From contig NZ_JALKAS010000001.1 of assembly GCF_023015695.1 (NCBI RefSeq), positions 1,550,001 through 1,614,000 on the forward strand: a stretch of 64,000 bases of DNA. The letters are read 5' to 3'. Position numbers and translations under genes: made by a program. Under the pieces are notes generated by a model. That model was not told the origin of the DNA and made no database searches. It saw nothing but the letters and a program-made list of their open reading frames with translations. This stretch comes from Jannaschia sp. S6380. Its GTDB lineage: Bacteria > Pseudomonadota > Alphaproteobacteria > Rhodobacterales > Rhodobacteraceae. Positions 9,447-17,973 of the stretch are shown here, one piece after another (positions within the stretch are counted from its first letter, which is position 1; each line of letters starts with the position of its first letter).

Positions 9447-12400
9447 ATGACACCACAAATTGCGCTCGATCTTTCCCTCGAAGGCATTTCGGTCCTGTCG
9501 CGTACCGGCACCGGGCAGTGGCAGCGCGAGGGCGTCGTACGGCTCGATTCCGAGGATATGTCCGATGCCCTGTTCCGGCTGCGTGATCGCTGCGCGGAGA
9601 AGTTCGGCGAGGATTTCACCTCGATTCTCATCCTGCCTGACAGCCAGATCCTGTTCACCTCGCTCGAACGTGACGACCGCGATCCCAAGACCACGATCCG
9701 CGCCCTGCTCAAGGGGCGCACCCCCTACGAGGTCGAGGATCTGGCCTTTGACTACGTGACGCGGGGCGACCGCCTGCAGGTCGCCGTGGTCGCGCTGGAT
9801 ACGCTGCTGGAGGCGGAGACCTTCGCCGCCGATTTCGGGTTCCGCCCCGTTCACGTGATCGCCGATCCCAAGGACGCGACCTATCCCGGCCGGCCCGACT
9901 TCGGCCCGACGGGAATGGCCGCCGATCTGTTGGGTGGGGAGCGTGTGTCCCTCGACCTGTCGGACACGATCGAAGTGGTCGCCAGTGCCGTGCCGCTGCA
10001 ACCCGCGACCGACGCCAAATCCGCCCCCGCACCGGAGCCGGGGGATGTGGACCCGATGTCCGACGAGCCGCCGACCGCGGATGTGCGTCCGGCCAGCTTG
10101 GCGCCCGCCGCGCCGATCCCGCAACCGCCGATGCCGACCCTGCCATCTGGCGCGGCGCCGAAGCCCGTTCCCCAGGCGGCGCCGGGCGCTGGACACCCGA
10201 CGCCCGAACCGCCGACCATTGCCACGGCCGAACCCGTGACATCGGCGCCGCCCGCGAAGAACGATGCGCCCTCCGCACCCGCCGATGCCGCCCGGGACGG
10301 GACCGATGAGGCGATGCCGGATCCGGCGCCCGATGACGAGGCCGACGCGGCACCCCCGCCCTGGATGACCCGTGACGACGCCGACGTGGACGACCCTGCG
10401 AAGCCGCAGAACGTCGCGCCCCCCGTTCTCGCGCCCGTGGCCCCGACCGAAACGAATCTCTCGGAAAAGGGTTCGGACGACGCGCCCGGGGGGACCGAGC
10501 CGGATCGCAAGATGCCGGTCTTCGCGCATGCCGCCAGGTCCGAAACGCCCACCGGGCCGGTCCTGCCGACCTTCAGCAGCCATCGCAAATCGTCCGACCC
10601 GGCTCCGGCAGCGGTGCCGCTTTCGGGCGCTGCGCCACGCTTTTCCCGCCCGCCCGCAGTCGTGAAGGGGCCCGCGGATGAGGACGGCACCGATACATCC
10701 GCCGCGTCCGATGCGCCGTTGGACCCGGTCGTGCCCCTTGCATCGCACAAGCCACCGGTCCCGCCCGCCAAATTGAAGAAAATGGCCTCCGTCCTGGGCG
10801 CGGCGGATCCGACGACGATCGAACCCAGATCGCGAGACCACGCCGGGCAGGCCGACGCGGACGCCGTCGATACGCCGGAAGAGCCGCAGGAATCCGGCAA
10901 GGACGTCGCGGCGCGCCGTGGCGGCGCGCGGCTGGGGCTTCTCATGACGTTGGGCCTTCTGGTCCTGCTTGCGCTCGTGGCGGTGTGGTCGGTCGTCTTC
11001 ACCAGCGAGGAAGCGTCGCTCGACCTGGCGGATGAACGTGCCATTGTGCCGCAGGTCGAAGGGTCGCCCACGCCTCCCGATACGGATCAGACCGATCTCG
11101 CGCTGCTCCTTCCCGATAGCCGGGGCGGAACCGGCCTCGCCACGAACTCCGCAGCCCCCTCGGCCGAACCCATCGAGGCAGAGCCTTCGGTTCCCGAGGC
11201 ACCGATGCCGACCGTGCCCGAAGTGGTCGTAGTGGAAACGGACGAGACACAGGCAGAACCCGCGACGGAAACGCCGGTCGATGTCGTGGCCGCCCCGACC
11301 GTCGAGGAGGTCGTGGAAGCAGAGGTCACGGAGAATGTCGCGGATGTCGCGGCCCTCGAGGATGCCGCGACGGATACCGCCGCCGCCAGCACGGAGGATG
11401 CGCCCGAGATCGTTCGCTCCGTCGTGCCGATCCTGCCGGTCGAGGAGGCGGGCCCGGGCATAGGCGAGCTGGCCGGTACGGAACGCGTGCTGCCCGAGGC
11501 GCCGGAAACCGAGGACGGATCCGATATCTATGTCGCCTCGATCGACCCGGACGTCGCCGAGGGCGACGCCGTGGCGCTGCCGCAGGCCGATCCGCCCAGC
11601 GACGGGTTCAGCCCGCAGACATCGCCCGCGCCTGCGGGAACCGAGTTCGAGGTCGACGGCGAAGGACTGGTGGCGCCTTCGGCGGAGGGCACGCTCGCCC
11701 CGGGCGGCTATCGCGTCGTGTCCGGGCGGCCGGACGTTCTGCCCGAGCCGAGACCCGCTCCGGAGGGCGAACGCCGGGAGGCGGTGGAGGCCGAGCGCGA
11801 CGCCGCGCAGCAGGTCCTGGCCCGCCTGCGCCCGACCCCGCGCCCCGGGGATGCGGAGGATCGTGTGGAGCGCGTCCTCTTCGGCGGCCTTTCGCGACAG
11901 GAGTTGACCCGCACGCGTCCGACCCCGCGACCGGCGGCACAGCAGACCGCGGCGCAATCGACGCCGGACGGCCCGGCCGATGCCGATCAGAACGCCGCCG
12001 TCGCGGCAGCGGCCGCCGCGGCGGCGGCGTCGCTGGCACAGCAGGGCGAAGCGGACGGGACGCCGGCGGCCCAGCCCAGCGGGCCGGTCTCGGACCTGGC
12101 GTTGGCGCAATCCGGCCGGCCCAGCGTCCGCCCCCGTGCCGTCGAGCAACAGGCCGCCCGCATCGTCACCGAGCGCCGGGAGGAAGCCGCGGCCACCCCG
12201 GCCGCGCCGCAAAGCCAACAAACGGTGCGGTCCGCCGGCGGAAGCGTCGCCCGCGCCGCGACCGAGCCGAATGCAATCCGCCTGCGCCAGATCAACCTGA
12301 TCGGGGTATACGGTCAGCCCTCGGCCCGTCGGGCCCTGGTCCGTCTTGGGAATGGCCGCTACGTCAAGGTGGAGGTCGGGGACCGGCTGGAGCGCGGACG

Positions 12401-12479
12401 CGTCACGGCCATCGGCGAGAGCGAGCTGCGCTATCAACGCGGCGGACGCAACATCGTCCTGCGGATGCCCAACGCCTGA
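9447..12479 (+). CDS. Large single-TM protein with GspL/PilM-like start and GspC/PilP-like end
   Basis: A 1010-residue protein of unknown role. Residues 1-150 look like the cytoplasmic actin-like part of GspL or PilM (ALDLSLEGISVL, ILILPDSQILFTSL, LKGRTPYEVEDLAFDY). Residues 160-490 are rich in Pro, Ala and Asp and look disordered. One membrane segment lies at about 495-516 (LLMTLGLLVLLALVAVW). A long acidic and then Ala-rich periplasmic region follows, including a run of nine alanines near 853-861. The last 65 residues (LIGVYGQPSARRALVRL, GRYVKVEVGDRL, GRVTAIGESELRY) resemble the small beta domain of GspC/PilP. No type II secretion or pilus genes are nearby. The topology and domain likeness are my reading, not a search result. 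Confidence 0.8.
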   Translation: MTPQIALDLSLEGISVLSRTGTGQWQREGVVRLDSEDMSDALFRLRDRCAEKFGEDFTSILILPDSQILFTSLERDDRDPKTTIRALLKGRTPYEVEDLAFDYVTRGDRLQVAVVALDTLLEAETFAADFGFRPVHVIADPKDATYPGRPDFGPTGMAADLLGGERVSLDLSDTIEVVASAVPLQPATDAKSAPAPEPGDVDPMSDEPPTADVRPASLAPAAPIPQPPMPTLPSGAAPKPVPQAAPGAGHPTPEPPTIATAEPVTSAPPAKNDAPSAPADAARDGTDEAMPDPAPDDEADAAPPPWMTRDDADVDDPAKPQNVAPPVLAPVAPTETNLSEKGSDDAPGGTEPDRKMPVFAHAARSETPTGPVLPTFSSHRKSSDPAPAAVPLSGAAPRFSRPPAVVKGPADEDGTDTSAASDAPLDPVVPLASHKPPVPPAKLKKMASVLGAADPTTIEPRSRDHAGQADADAVDTPEEPQESGKDVAARRGGARLGLLMTLGLLVLLALVAVWSVVFTSEEASLDLADERAIVPQVEGSPTPPDTDQTDLALLLPDSRGGTGLATNSAAPSAEPIEAEPSVPEAPMPTVPEVVVVETDETQAEPATETPVDVVAAPTVEEVVEAEVTENVADVAALEDAATDTAAASTEDAPEIVRSVVPILPVEEAGPGIGELAGTERVLPEAPETEDGSDIYVASIDPDVAEGDAVALPQADPPSDGFSPQTSPAPAGTEFEVDGEGLVAPSAEGTLAPGGYRVVSGRPDVLPEPRPAPEGERREAVEAERDAAQQVLARLRPTPRPGDAEDRVERVLFGGLSRQELTRTRPTPRPAAQQTAAQSTPDGPADADQNAAVAAAAAAAAASLAQQGEADGTPAAQPSGPVSDLALAQSGRPSVRPRAVEQQAARIVTERREEAAATPAAPQSQQTVRSAGGSVARAATEPNAIRLRQINLIGVYGQPSARRALVRLGNGRYVKVEVGDRLERGRVTAIGESELRYQRGGRNIVLRMPNA

Positions 12480-12497
12480 TGGCCGACCACCTGGGCG

Positions 12498-12830
12498 CTA
12501 GGGCTGCGGCCCCACCCGACCGATGGACGGGCCATCGTCCGTCTGAACCACGGGCCGCTTGATCAATGTCGGATGCCGCACCATCAGGTCGATCGGGTCG
12601 GCCGCGCGCTCCGCTTCCGTCAAACCCCGCCATGTCGTCGAACGGCGATTGAGAAGCGCGTCGCCCAGTTCGGCATGCCAACGGCCAACCTCGTCCCGAC
12701 TGGGTGGCTCGGCGCGAAAGTCCCGCAGGACGGCTGTCCGACCGCTCGCACGGACCTCGCGCAGCGCCTTGCGACAGGTGTCGCACGCCTTCAGCCCATG
12801 CAGCGTGACGATCGGCGGATCCTGTTTCAA
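12498..12830 (-). CDS. ArsC/Spx-like thioredoxin-fold protein
   Basis: A 110-residue protein starting with a beta strand and the redox pair CDTC in LHGLKACDTCRKAL, followed by a region with LLNRRSTTWRGL and a final block HPTLIKRPVV. These are the features of the ArsC/YffB family: small glutaredoxin-like proteins with one or two active cysteines. True arsenate reductase function is not implied, because no ars genes are near. It is convergent with the large gene before it (18 bases apart) and divergent from the cold-shock gene. Confidence 0.85.
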   Translation of the reverse strand: MKQDPPIVTLHGLKACDTCRKALREVRASGRTAVLRDFRAEPPSRDEVGRWHAELGDALLNRRSTTWRGLTEAERAADPIDLMVRHPTLIKRPVVQTDDGPSIGRVGPQP

Positions 12831-12988
12831 AGGGCCATGCCCATTCCGGTTCCCCTTGATCTTTTCAGAACAGCGTTTAGCTCGAAACTGTGTACGTCGG
12901 TTCGGGACGGTGTTTTGGCATGTCCAATTCCGTCGTGCACCATGCCGCCGCGATGTTGCGGGCGGGACGACACTGAGGAGACACGGGA
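12831..12988. promoter_or_regulatory. Divergent promoter region and long cold-shock leader
   Basis: The 158 bases between the divergent ArsC-like gene and the cold-shock gene are longer than needed for one promoter. Cold-shock mRNAs of the cspA type often carry structured 5' leaders. A weak dyad GTCGT...ACGAC lies in the last 60 bases. The Shine-Dalgarno sequence GAGGAGA precedes the ATG. No exact promoter hexamers can be assigned. Confidence 0.4.
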
Positions 12989-13198
12989 ATGGCCACTGGC
13001 ACCGTGAAATGGTTCAACACCACCAAAGGTTACGGCTTCATCGCCCCCGATGACGGCGGAAAGGACATCTTCGTCCATATCTCTGCGGTCGAACGGGCCG
13101 GTCTGACGGGCCTTCGCGACAACCAGAAAGTCGAGTTCGAGATGCGTGACGGTCGTGACGGCCGCGCGTCGGCATCGGATCTCGTCGCGCTCGACTGA
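12989..13198 (+). CDS. Cold-shock domain protein
   Basis: A 69-residue single-stranded nucleic-acid-binding protein with both RNA-binding motifs, KGYGFI (RNP1) and DIFVHIS (RNP2), in the standard order after GTVKWFN. Such proteins melt RNA structure and aid translation or antitermination. It is a monocistronic gene between a 158-base leader and a strong intrinsic terminator. Confidence 0.96.
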   Translation: MATGTVKWFNTTKGYGFIAPDDGGKDIFVHISAVERAGLTGLRDNQKVEFEMRDGRDGRASASDLVALD

Positions 13199-13246
13199 GC
13201 GACGCTGGATCGCCGCCCGCATCGCCTGGATGCGCGCGGACCCCTG

Positions 13247-13278
13247 GACGCCCGTGACAAGCGGGCGTCTTTTGTCTT
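13247..13278 (+). terminator. Rho-independent terminator of the cold-shock gene
   Basis: GACGCCCG (13247-13254) pairs perfectly with CGGGCGTC (13262-13269) around a seven-base loop, and TTTTGTCTT follows directly. It lies 49 bases past the stop of the cold-shock gene. Confidence 0.9.
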
Positions 13279-13305
13279 GGTAGCGATGCGCAAAGGATCG
13301 GCCGG

Positions 13306-15195
13306 TCAATCCGTCCATTCCCAGGGCCGGGTGTAGTTGCCCATGACGGCGACCACGTCCCGATCCTCGACATCGCCGGTCTTTTCCAGCCGCGCGACGA
13401 GGCCACGCTTCTTGTCCTCCACCACCTCGGACACGCGCGCGGCAACGCTCGCATCCTTCAGCGCCGCATCATAGACGCGGGTGATCGCGCGTTTGCGCAG
13501 GTCCGGCTTGAAGACCTTGCCGACGGCGGTTTTGGGCAACTCGTCCAGGATCTCGATATATTTCGGCTGCGCCGCCCGCTCATGCACGTGCGTCTTGCAA
13601 TGCGCGACCAGATCCTCGGGCTCGACCGTCTCGCCCGCGACCAGTTCGACATAGGCGCAGGGCAACTCGCCGGCGAAAGCGTCGGGCTGGCCGATGGCGC
13701 CGGCCATGGCCACCGCCGGGTGTCCGGCCAATGCCTCCTCGATCTCGGCGGGGTCGATATTGTGGCCGCCACGGATAATCAGGTCCTTCGCGCGCCCGGT
13801 GATCCAGAGGTAGCCATCCTCGTCCATGCGCCCCAGATCGCCGGTACGGAGATACCGTTCGCGGTGGAACAGGTCGCGGTTCTTGTCGACCTCGGTATAG
13901 GTCGATCCCTCGAACACGCCGGGGTTCGACACGCAGATCTCGCCCACCTCGTCGGTCGCGCATTCGACGGGGCCGTCACCCTTGTCCATCAGGATCTTGA
14001 CGTCGGTATGCATGAACGGGATGCCGACCGATCCGATCTTCTTGACGCCGTCGATCGGGTTGCAAGACACGAGACAGGTGCATTCCGTGAGGCCGTAGCC
14101 CTCGACCACGGTGACGCCGGTCGTGGCCTCGAACCGCTTGAACAGCTCCACCGGCAGGGGCGAGGAGCCGCAGAACGCCGTCTTGATGGACGAGATGTCG
14201 GCATCGACCGGACGTTGCATCATCGCGGACATCGCCGTGGGCACGGTGATCAGGAACGTGACCTTCCAACGCTCGATCAGCTTCCACATGTTGTCGAACA
14301 CGCCTTCGCCGCGATACCCCTGCGGCGTCGGGAACACGACATGCGCGCCGGATGCGACCATCGCCATCAGGATCACATGACAGGCGAAGACGTGGAACAA
14401 CGGCAGCGGACACATCACCACGTCCTGTTCCGAGAACAGCAGGCGATGCCCGATCCAGCCATTGTAGATCATGCCCGAATACTTGTGCTGCGCGACCTTG
14501 GGCATGCCGGTCGTGCCGCCGGTGTGAAAGTAGGCGGCGACCCGGTCGCCCGCCGCATCCGCGAAGGTCAGCTTGTCGGCCGGCTGACGGGCCATTGCGT
14601 CCGCCCAGTTCAGAACCTTCGCCTTATGCGAAACGGCGACCTTGGGCCGGATCAGCGGCACCACGTATTTCTTAAGCCCGGTGAGGTAGCGGTGCAGGTC
14701 CACCTCCAGCACGGTTTCGACACGGGGCGCCAGGCGCACTGCGTCGGCCACCTTCTGCGCCACATCCGTCTTGGGGAAGGCGCGCAGCGTGACGACCACC
14801 TTGGCGTTGGTTTCACGCAGGATGGCGCCGATCTGCTCCGACTCCAGCAGGGGATTGATGGGGTTCGCGATGCCCGCCACGCACCCCCCCATGAGGACGG
14901 TCGCCGTCTCCATGCAGTTCGGCAGGACATAGGCAATGGTGTCGCCTTCGCCGATGCCGAGGCTTCGGAACAGGTTCGCCGCCTGCGTGACCTGCCCGTG
15001 AAGTTCGCGCCAGTTCAGCGTCTCGGCCGGATCGTTCGCGCCAGAGAAGAGCTGATAGGTGATCGCGGGGCGATCGCCATGCGCGTCCTTCGTCTTGGAG
15101 AGCAACTCGTAGAGCGTGGTGGCCGGCTGCGCCTGTTCCCACGGCTCGGCCGTCTCGATGTCCAGAATGTCCTGCTTGGTGGCGAAAGATGCCAT
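13306..15195 (-). CDS. Acyl-CoA synthetase (AMP-forming)
   Basis: A 629-residue adenylate-forming enzyme. Motifs are the loop HTGGTTGMPKVAQ, VEGYGLTECTC, YLRTGDLGRMDEDGYLWITGRAKDLIIRGG and the C-terminal lysine in LPKTAVGKVFKP. It activates a carboxylic acid, probably a fatty or aromatic acid, with CoA. The substrate cannot be told from the sequence; the length and insertions fit the family annotated as acyl-CoA synthetase in roseobacters rather than FadD itself. GGGAGGGG precedes the ATG. No beta-oxidation genes adjoin it. Confidence 0.9.
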   Translation of the reverse strand: MASFATKQDILDIETAEPWEQAQPATTLYELLSKTKDAHGDRPAITYQLFSGANDPAETLNWRELHGQVTQAANLFRSLGIGEGDTIAYVLPNCMETATVLMGGCVAGIANPINPLLESEQIGAILRETNAKVVVTLRAFPKTDVAQKVADAVRLAPRVETVLEVDLHRYLTGLKKYVVPLIRPKVAVSHKAKVLNWADAMARQPADKLTFADAAGDRVAAYFHTGGTTGMPKVAQHKYSGMIYNGWIGHRLLFSEQDVVMCPLPLFHVFACHVILMAMVASGAHVVFPTPQGYRGEGVFDNMWKLIERWKVTFLITVPTAMSAMMQRPVDADISSIKTAFCGSSPLPVELFKRFEATTGVTVVEGYGLTECTCLVSCNPIDGVKKIGSVGIPFMHTDVKILMDKGDGPVECATDEVGEICVSNPGVFEGSTYTEVDKNRDLFHRERYLRTGDLGRMDEDGYLWITGRAKDLIIRGGHNIDPAEIEEALAGHPAVAMAGAIGQPDAFAGELPCAYVELVAGETVEPEDLVAHCKTHVHERAAQPKYIEILDELPKTAVGKVFKPDLRKRAITRVYDAALKDASVAARVSEVVEDKKRGLVARLEKTGDVEDRDVVAVMGNYTRPWEWTD

Positions 15196-15308
15196 GCGTC
15201 CCCTCCCTTCGGGTGCCGCGGCTCCCTCCGCGGTTCATTGTCGTGCACGATGCGTGACGCGGGCGACGGTGGCAACCCGGACGCTACGGCGCCGGGTCCG
15301 GGCCATGG

Positions 15309-17090
15309 CTACTCGGCCGCCAGCCCGTCGGTGAACTGAAGCCGCGCCAGCCGCGCGTAGAGCCCACCTTCGGCGACCAATTCGTCATGCGTGCCCTGCG
15401 CCGCGATCCGGCCATCCTGCATCACCACGATCCGGTCGGCCTGCTTTACCGTGGCCAGCCGGTGCGCGACGATGATCGTGGTGCGCCCCTCGGCCAGGCG
15501 GCCGACGGCATCCTGCACCGCGCGCTCCGACTCGGCGTCGAGGGCCGAGGTCGCCTCGTCCAGCAACAAGACCGGCGCATCCCGCAGGATCGCGCGGGCG
15601 ATGGCGATGCGCTGTTTCTGCCCGCCCGACAGCATCACGCCCCGCTCGCCGACATAGGTGTCGTACCCGTCGGGCAGCGCGGTCAGGAAATCATGGGCCG
15701 CGGCGGCGCGGGCGGCGGCCTCGACCTGGGCATCGTCGGCCTCGGGGTTGCCGAAGCGGATGTTGTCGCGCGCCGAGGCGGCGAAGATCACCGGATCCTG
15801 CGGCACCAGCGCCATCCGCCTGCGGAAATCGTGCCGGGACAGCCCGCGCAGGTCGACCCCGCCCAGCGTCACGCGGCCCGCATCCGGATCGTAGAAACGT
15901 TGCAGAAGCTGGATCACGGTGGATTTGCCCGCGCCGGACGGGCCGACGAGCGCGACCGTCTCGCCCGGCCGGACATGCAACGTGACACCGTCCAGCGCGG
16001 CGACGCCGGGCCGCGTGGGATAGCGGAACGTGACGTCCTCCAGCGCGATCGCGTCGCCTTCGGGCAGACGGGCGGGGCGGGCGGGATCGCGGACCTCGTC
16101 CTCGACCTCCAGCAGTTCGACCAGACGTTCGGTCGCACCGGCGGCCCGCTGCAGCTCGCCCCAGATCTCGGACAGGGCGGCAACGGAGCCGGCCACCATG
16201 ATCGCGTAGATCAGGAACTGGATCAGCTCGCCGATCGTCATGACGTCCGCCCGCACGTCGCGCGCCCCGATCCACAGGACGCCCACGATCCCCGTGAAGG
16301 TCAGCAGGATGACGATAACAGTCATGATGGCGCGGACGCGAATGCGGGTGCGCGCGGACCGGAAGCTCTGCTCGGTCACGTCGTCGAAGCGGCGCCCGGC
16401 CTCGCCCTCGAACGTATAGGCTTGCACCGTCTGCGCGCTCAGCAGCCATTCCGACGCCCGGCCCGACGATTCCGCGATCCAGTCCTGGTTTTCGCGGCTG
16501 AGCTTGCGCAGGCGCCGCCCCAGCACGAGGATCGGGACGATCACCGCCGGCACCATCAGGAGCACCAGCCCCGACAGCTTGGGCGCCGTCCACAGCATCA
16601 GGGCCAGCCCGCCCGCGAAGATCAGGACGTTGCGCAGCGCCACGCTGACCGAGGAGCCGATGACCGACAGCAGCAACGTCGTGTCGGTCGTGATGCGCGA
16701 CAGCACCTCCCCCGTCAGGATACCGTCGAAGAAATCCGGCGACATCGCGATCATGCGCCCGAACACGGCCTTGCGAATGTCGGCCACGACCCGCTCGCCC
16801 AGCCGCGTGACGAGGTAGTAGCGCAGCCCCGTCCCCACCGCGAGCAGGCCCGCGATCACCAGCGCGGCCGCGAAATACTGATCGAGAAGCTCCGTCTCGC
16901 CGGTCTGAAAGCCGTCGACGACGCGTCGCACGGCCAGGGGCAGCATCAGCGAAACGCACGCAGTCAGCACCAACGCGGCGACCGCCGCCACGACCATGGC
17001 CACGTGCGGCCGGAAGAACGGCGCGAGCGCGCGCAGGCTGCCGATGCGCTTCGACCCCTGGCGGTCGGCTTCGCGGGCGATGTCGGCCAT
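15309..17090 (-). CDS. ABC transporter, fused permease and ATPase (exporter half)
   Basis: A 593-residue half-transporter. Six membrane segments occupy about residues 25-320, with IVVLRPAVV-type hydrophobic stretches such as VAAVAALVLTACVSLMLPLAV. The ATPase domain has Walker A GPSGAGKST, signature LSGGQKQR, Walker B VLLLDEATSALD and the H-loop VAHRLATV. This is the MsdA/LmrA/HMT-like exporter class that works as a homodimer or with a partner. Substrate unknown; lipids, peptides or drugs are all possible. It stands alone in its transcription unit. Confidence 0.92.
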   Translation of the reverse strand: MADIAREADRQGSKRIGSLRALAPFFRPHVAMVVAAVAALVLTACVSLMLPLAVRRVVDGFQTGETELLDQYFAAALVIAGLLAVGTGLRYYLVTRLGERVVADIRKAVFGRMIAMSPDFFDGILTGEVLSRITTDTTLLLSVIGSSVSVALRNVLIFAGGLALMLWTAPKLSGLVLLMVPAVIVPILVLGRRLRKLSRENQDWIAESSGRASEWLLSAQTVQAYTFEGEAGRRFDDVTEQSFRSARTRIRVRAIMTVIVILLTFTGIVGVLWIGARDVRADVMTIGELIQFLIYAIMVAGSVAALSEIWGELQRAAGATERLVELLEVEDEVRDPARPARLPEGDAIALEDVTFRYPTRPGVAALDGVTLHVRPGETVALVGPSGAGKSTVIQLLQRFYDPDAGRVTLGGVDLRGLSRHDFRRRMALVPQDPVIFAASARDNIRFGNPEADDAQVEAAARAAAAHDFLTALPDGYDTYVGERGVMLSGGQKQRIAIARAILRDAPVLLLDEATSALDAESERAVQDAVGRLAEGRTTIIVAHRLATVKQADRIVVMQDGRIAAQGTHDELVAEGGLYARLARLQFTDGLAAE

Positions 17091-17227
17091 GCAGAATCTC
17101 CTGTCCGCCGGTCAGGTAACGACGCCGGCCAAGCGAGGCAAGGCACCGGGATTGACCGGATCGTCGCGGCAGGCAAGGCTGACCCAGGTGGCGGACCGGC
17201 ATCGCGGCGCCATTCGGGGGGGCAGAC

Positions 17228-17401
17228 ATGTATACCGTAGTCGATCCGGTCGCAATGGCGTTCTACGCGGCGATCTGTGCGGGGCTGGCGGCCTATGCGC
17301 CATCCACGACGGGGCGCGGCACGCGCCTGGCCATCGGCGCGGCGGTCGGGCTGGTGGCCGCCTTCGCGCTGCCGAATCTGCGATTGATGACCGGGATCTG
17401 A
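17228..17401 (+). CDS. Small two-TM membrane protein (57 residues)
   Basis: ATG at 17228 follows a G-rich run that can serve as ribosome binding site six bases upstream. The product has two hydrophobic stretches, VAMAFYAAICAGLAAYA and LAIGAAVGLVAAFALP, separated by a short loop TTGRGTR, so a helical hairpin in the inner membrane is likely. It is divergent from the ABC transporter and convergent with tRNA-Gly. No family recognised; codon use agrees with real genes here. Confidence 0.6.
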   Translation: MYTVVDPVAMAFYAAICAGLAAYAPSTTGRGTRLAIGAAVGLVAAFALPNLRLMTGI

Positions 17402-17426
17402 TCACCGGCCGAGCCGGAACCGGCGG

Positions 17427-17500
17427 TGGAGCGGGCGACGGGAATCGAACCCGTATCATCAGCTTGGAAGGCTGAGGTCTTACCATTACACAACGCCCGC
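17427..17500 (-). tRNA. tRNA-Gly (anticodon TCC)
   Basis: On the minus strand the sequence folds as a full cloverleaf: acceptor stem GCGGGCG/CGCCCGC, anticodon loop CTTCCAA reading glycine codons GGA/GGG, T-loop GGTTCGAATCC, discriminator T and an encoded CCA end (plus-strand TGG at 17427-17429). Confidence 0.98.
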
Positions 17501-17675
17501 GCGCCGCGTTCCGTCCGACTACCCGTTTGCGGCCGGGGCGCGCAAGGGGTCGCCGCCGCCCCCCCGCCGATTTTGCGTCGATGGCCGGATGTCCGGTCCG
17601 GCTGCCCCACCGGCGTCGTATTGAACCTGCCCCGCCCTGGCGCTAGACCCCGCGCAACCGTTTTCCGGAGGCCAG

Positions 17676-17963
17676 ATGTCCATCGACAAGGAAACCGCCC
17701 GCAAGGTCGCGAAACTCGCCCGGATCGCCGTGCCGGAGGACCGGCTGGAGCCGCTGGCCGGGGAGTTCAATGCAATCCTAGGCTTCATCGAGCAGCTGCA
17801 GGAGGTCGATGTCGAAGGGGTGGACCCGATGGTCTCGGTCACGCCGATGCGCCTGAAGCGCCGCGACGACGTCGTCACCGATGGCAGCAAGCAGGACGCG
17901 ATCCTGGCCAACGCGCCCGACGCACGCGAGGGATTCTTCGCCGTGCCCAAGGTCGTCGAGTGA
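17676..17963 (+). CDS. gatC: Asp-tRNA(Asn)/Glu-tRNA(Gln) amidotransferase subunit C
   Basis: A 95-residue subunit that links GatA and GatB in the transamidosome, which corrects mischarged Glu-tRNA(Gln). Motifs are [23 protein letters not shown] and the C-terminal [23 protein letters not shown] lies just upstream of the ATG. gatA follows after 10 bases; gatB is not in the window, which is common in this group. Confidence 0.96.
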   Translation: MSIDKETARKVAKLARIAVPEDRLEPLAGEFNAILGFIEQLQEVDVEGVDPMVSVTPMRLKRRDDVVTDGSKQDAILANAPDAREGFFAVPKVVE

Positions 17964-17973
17964 GGGATCCGGC

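Noticed and set aside
9078..12437. 1119-codon minus-strand frame
   Set aside because: Antisense of metY and the large bridge protein; Arg/Gly-rich with no motif.
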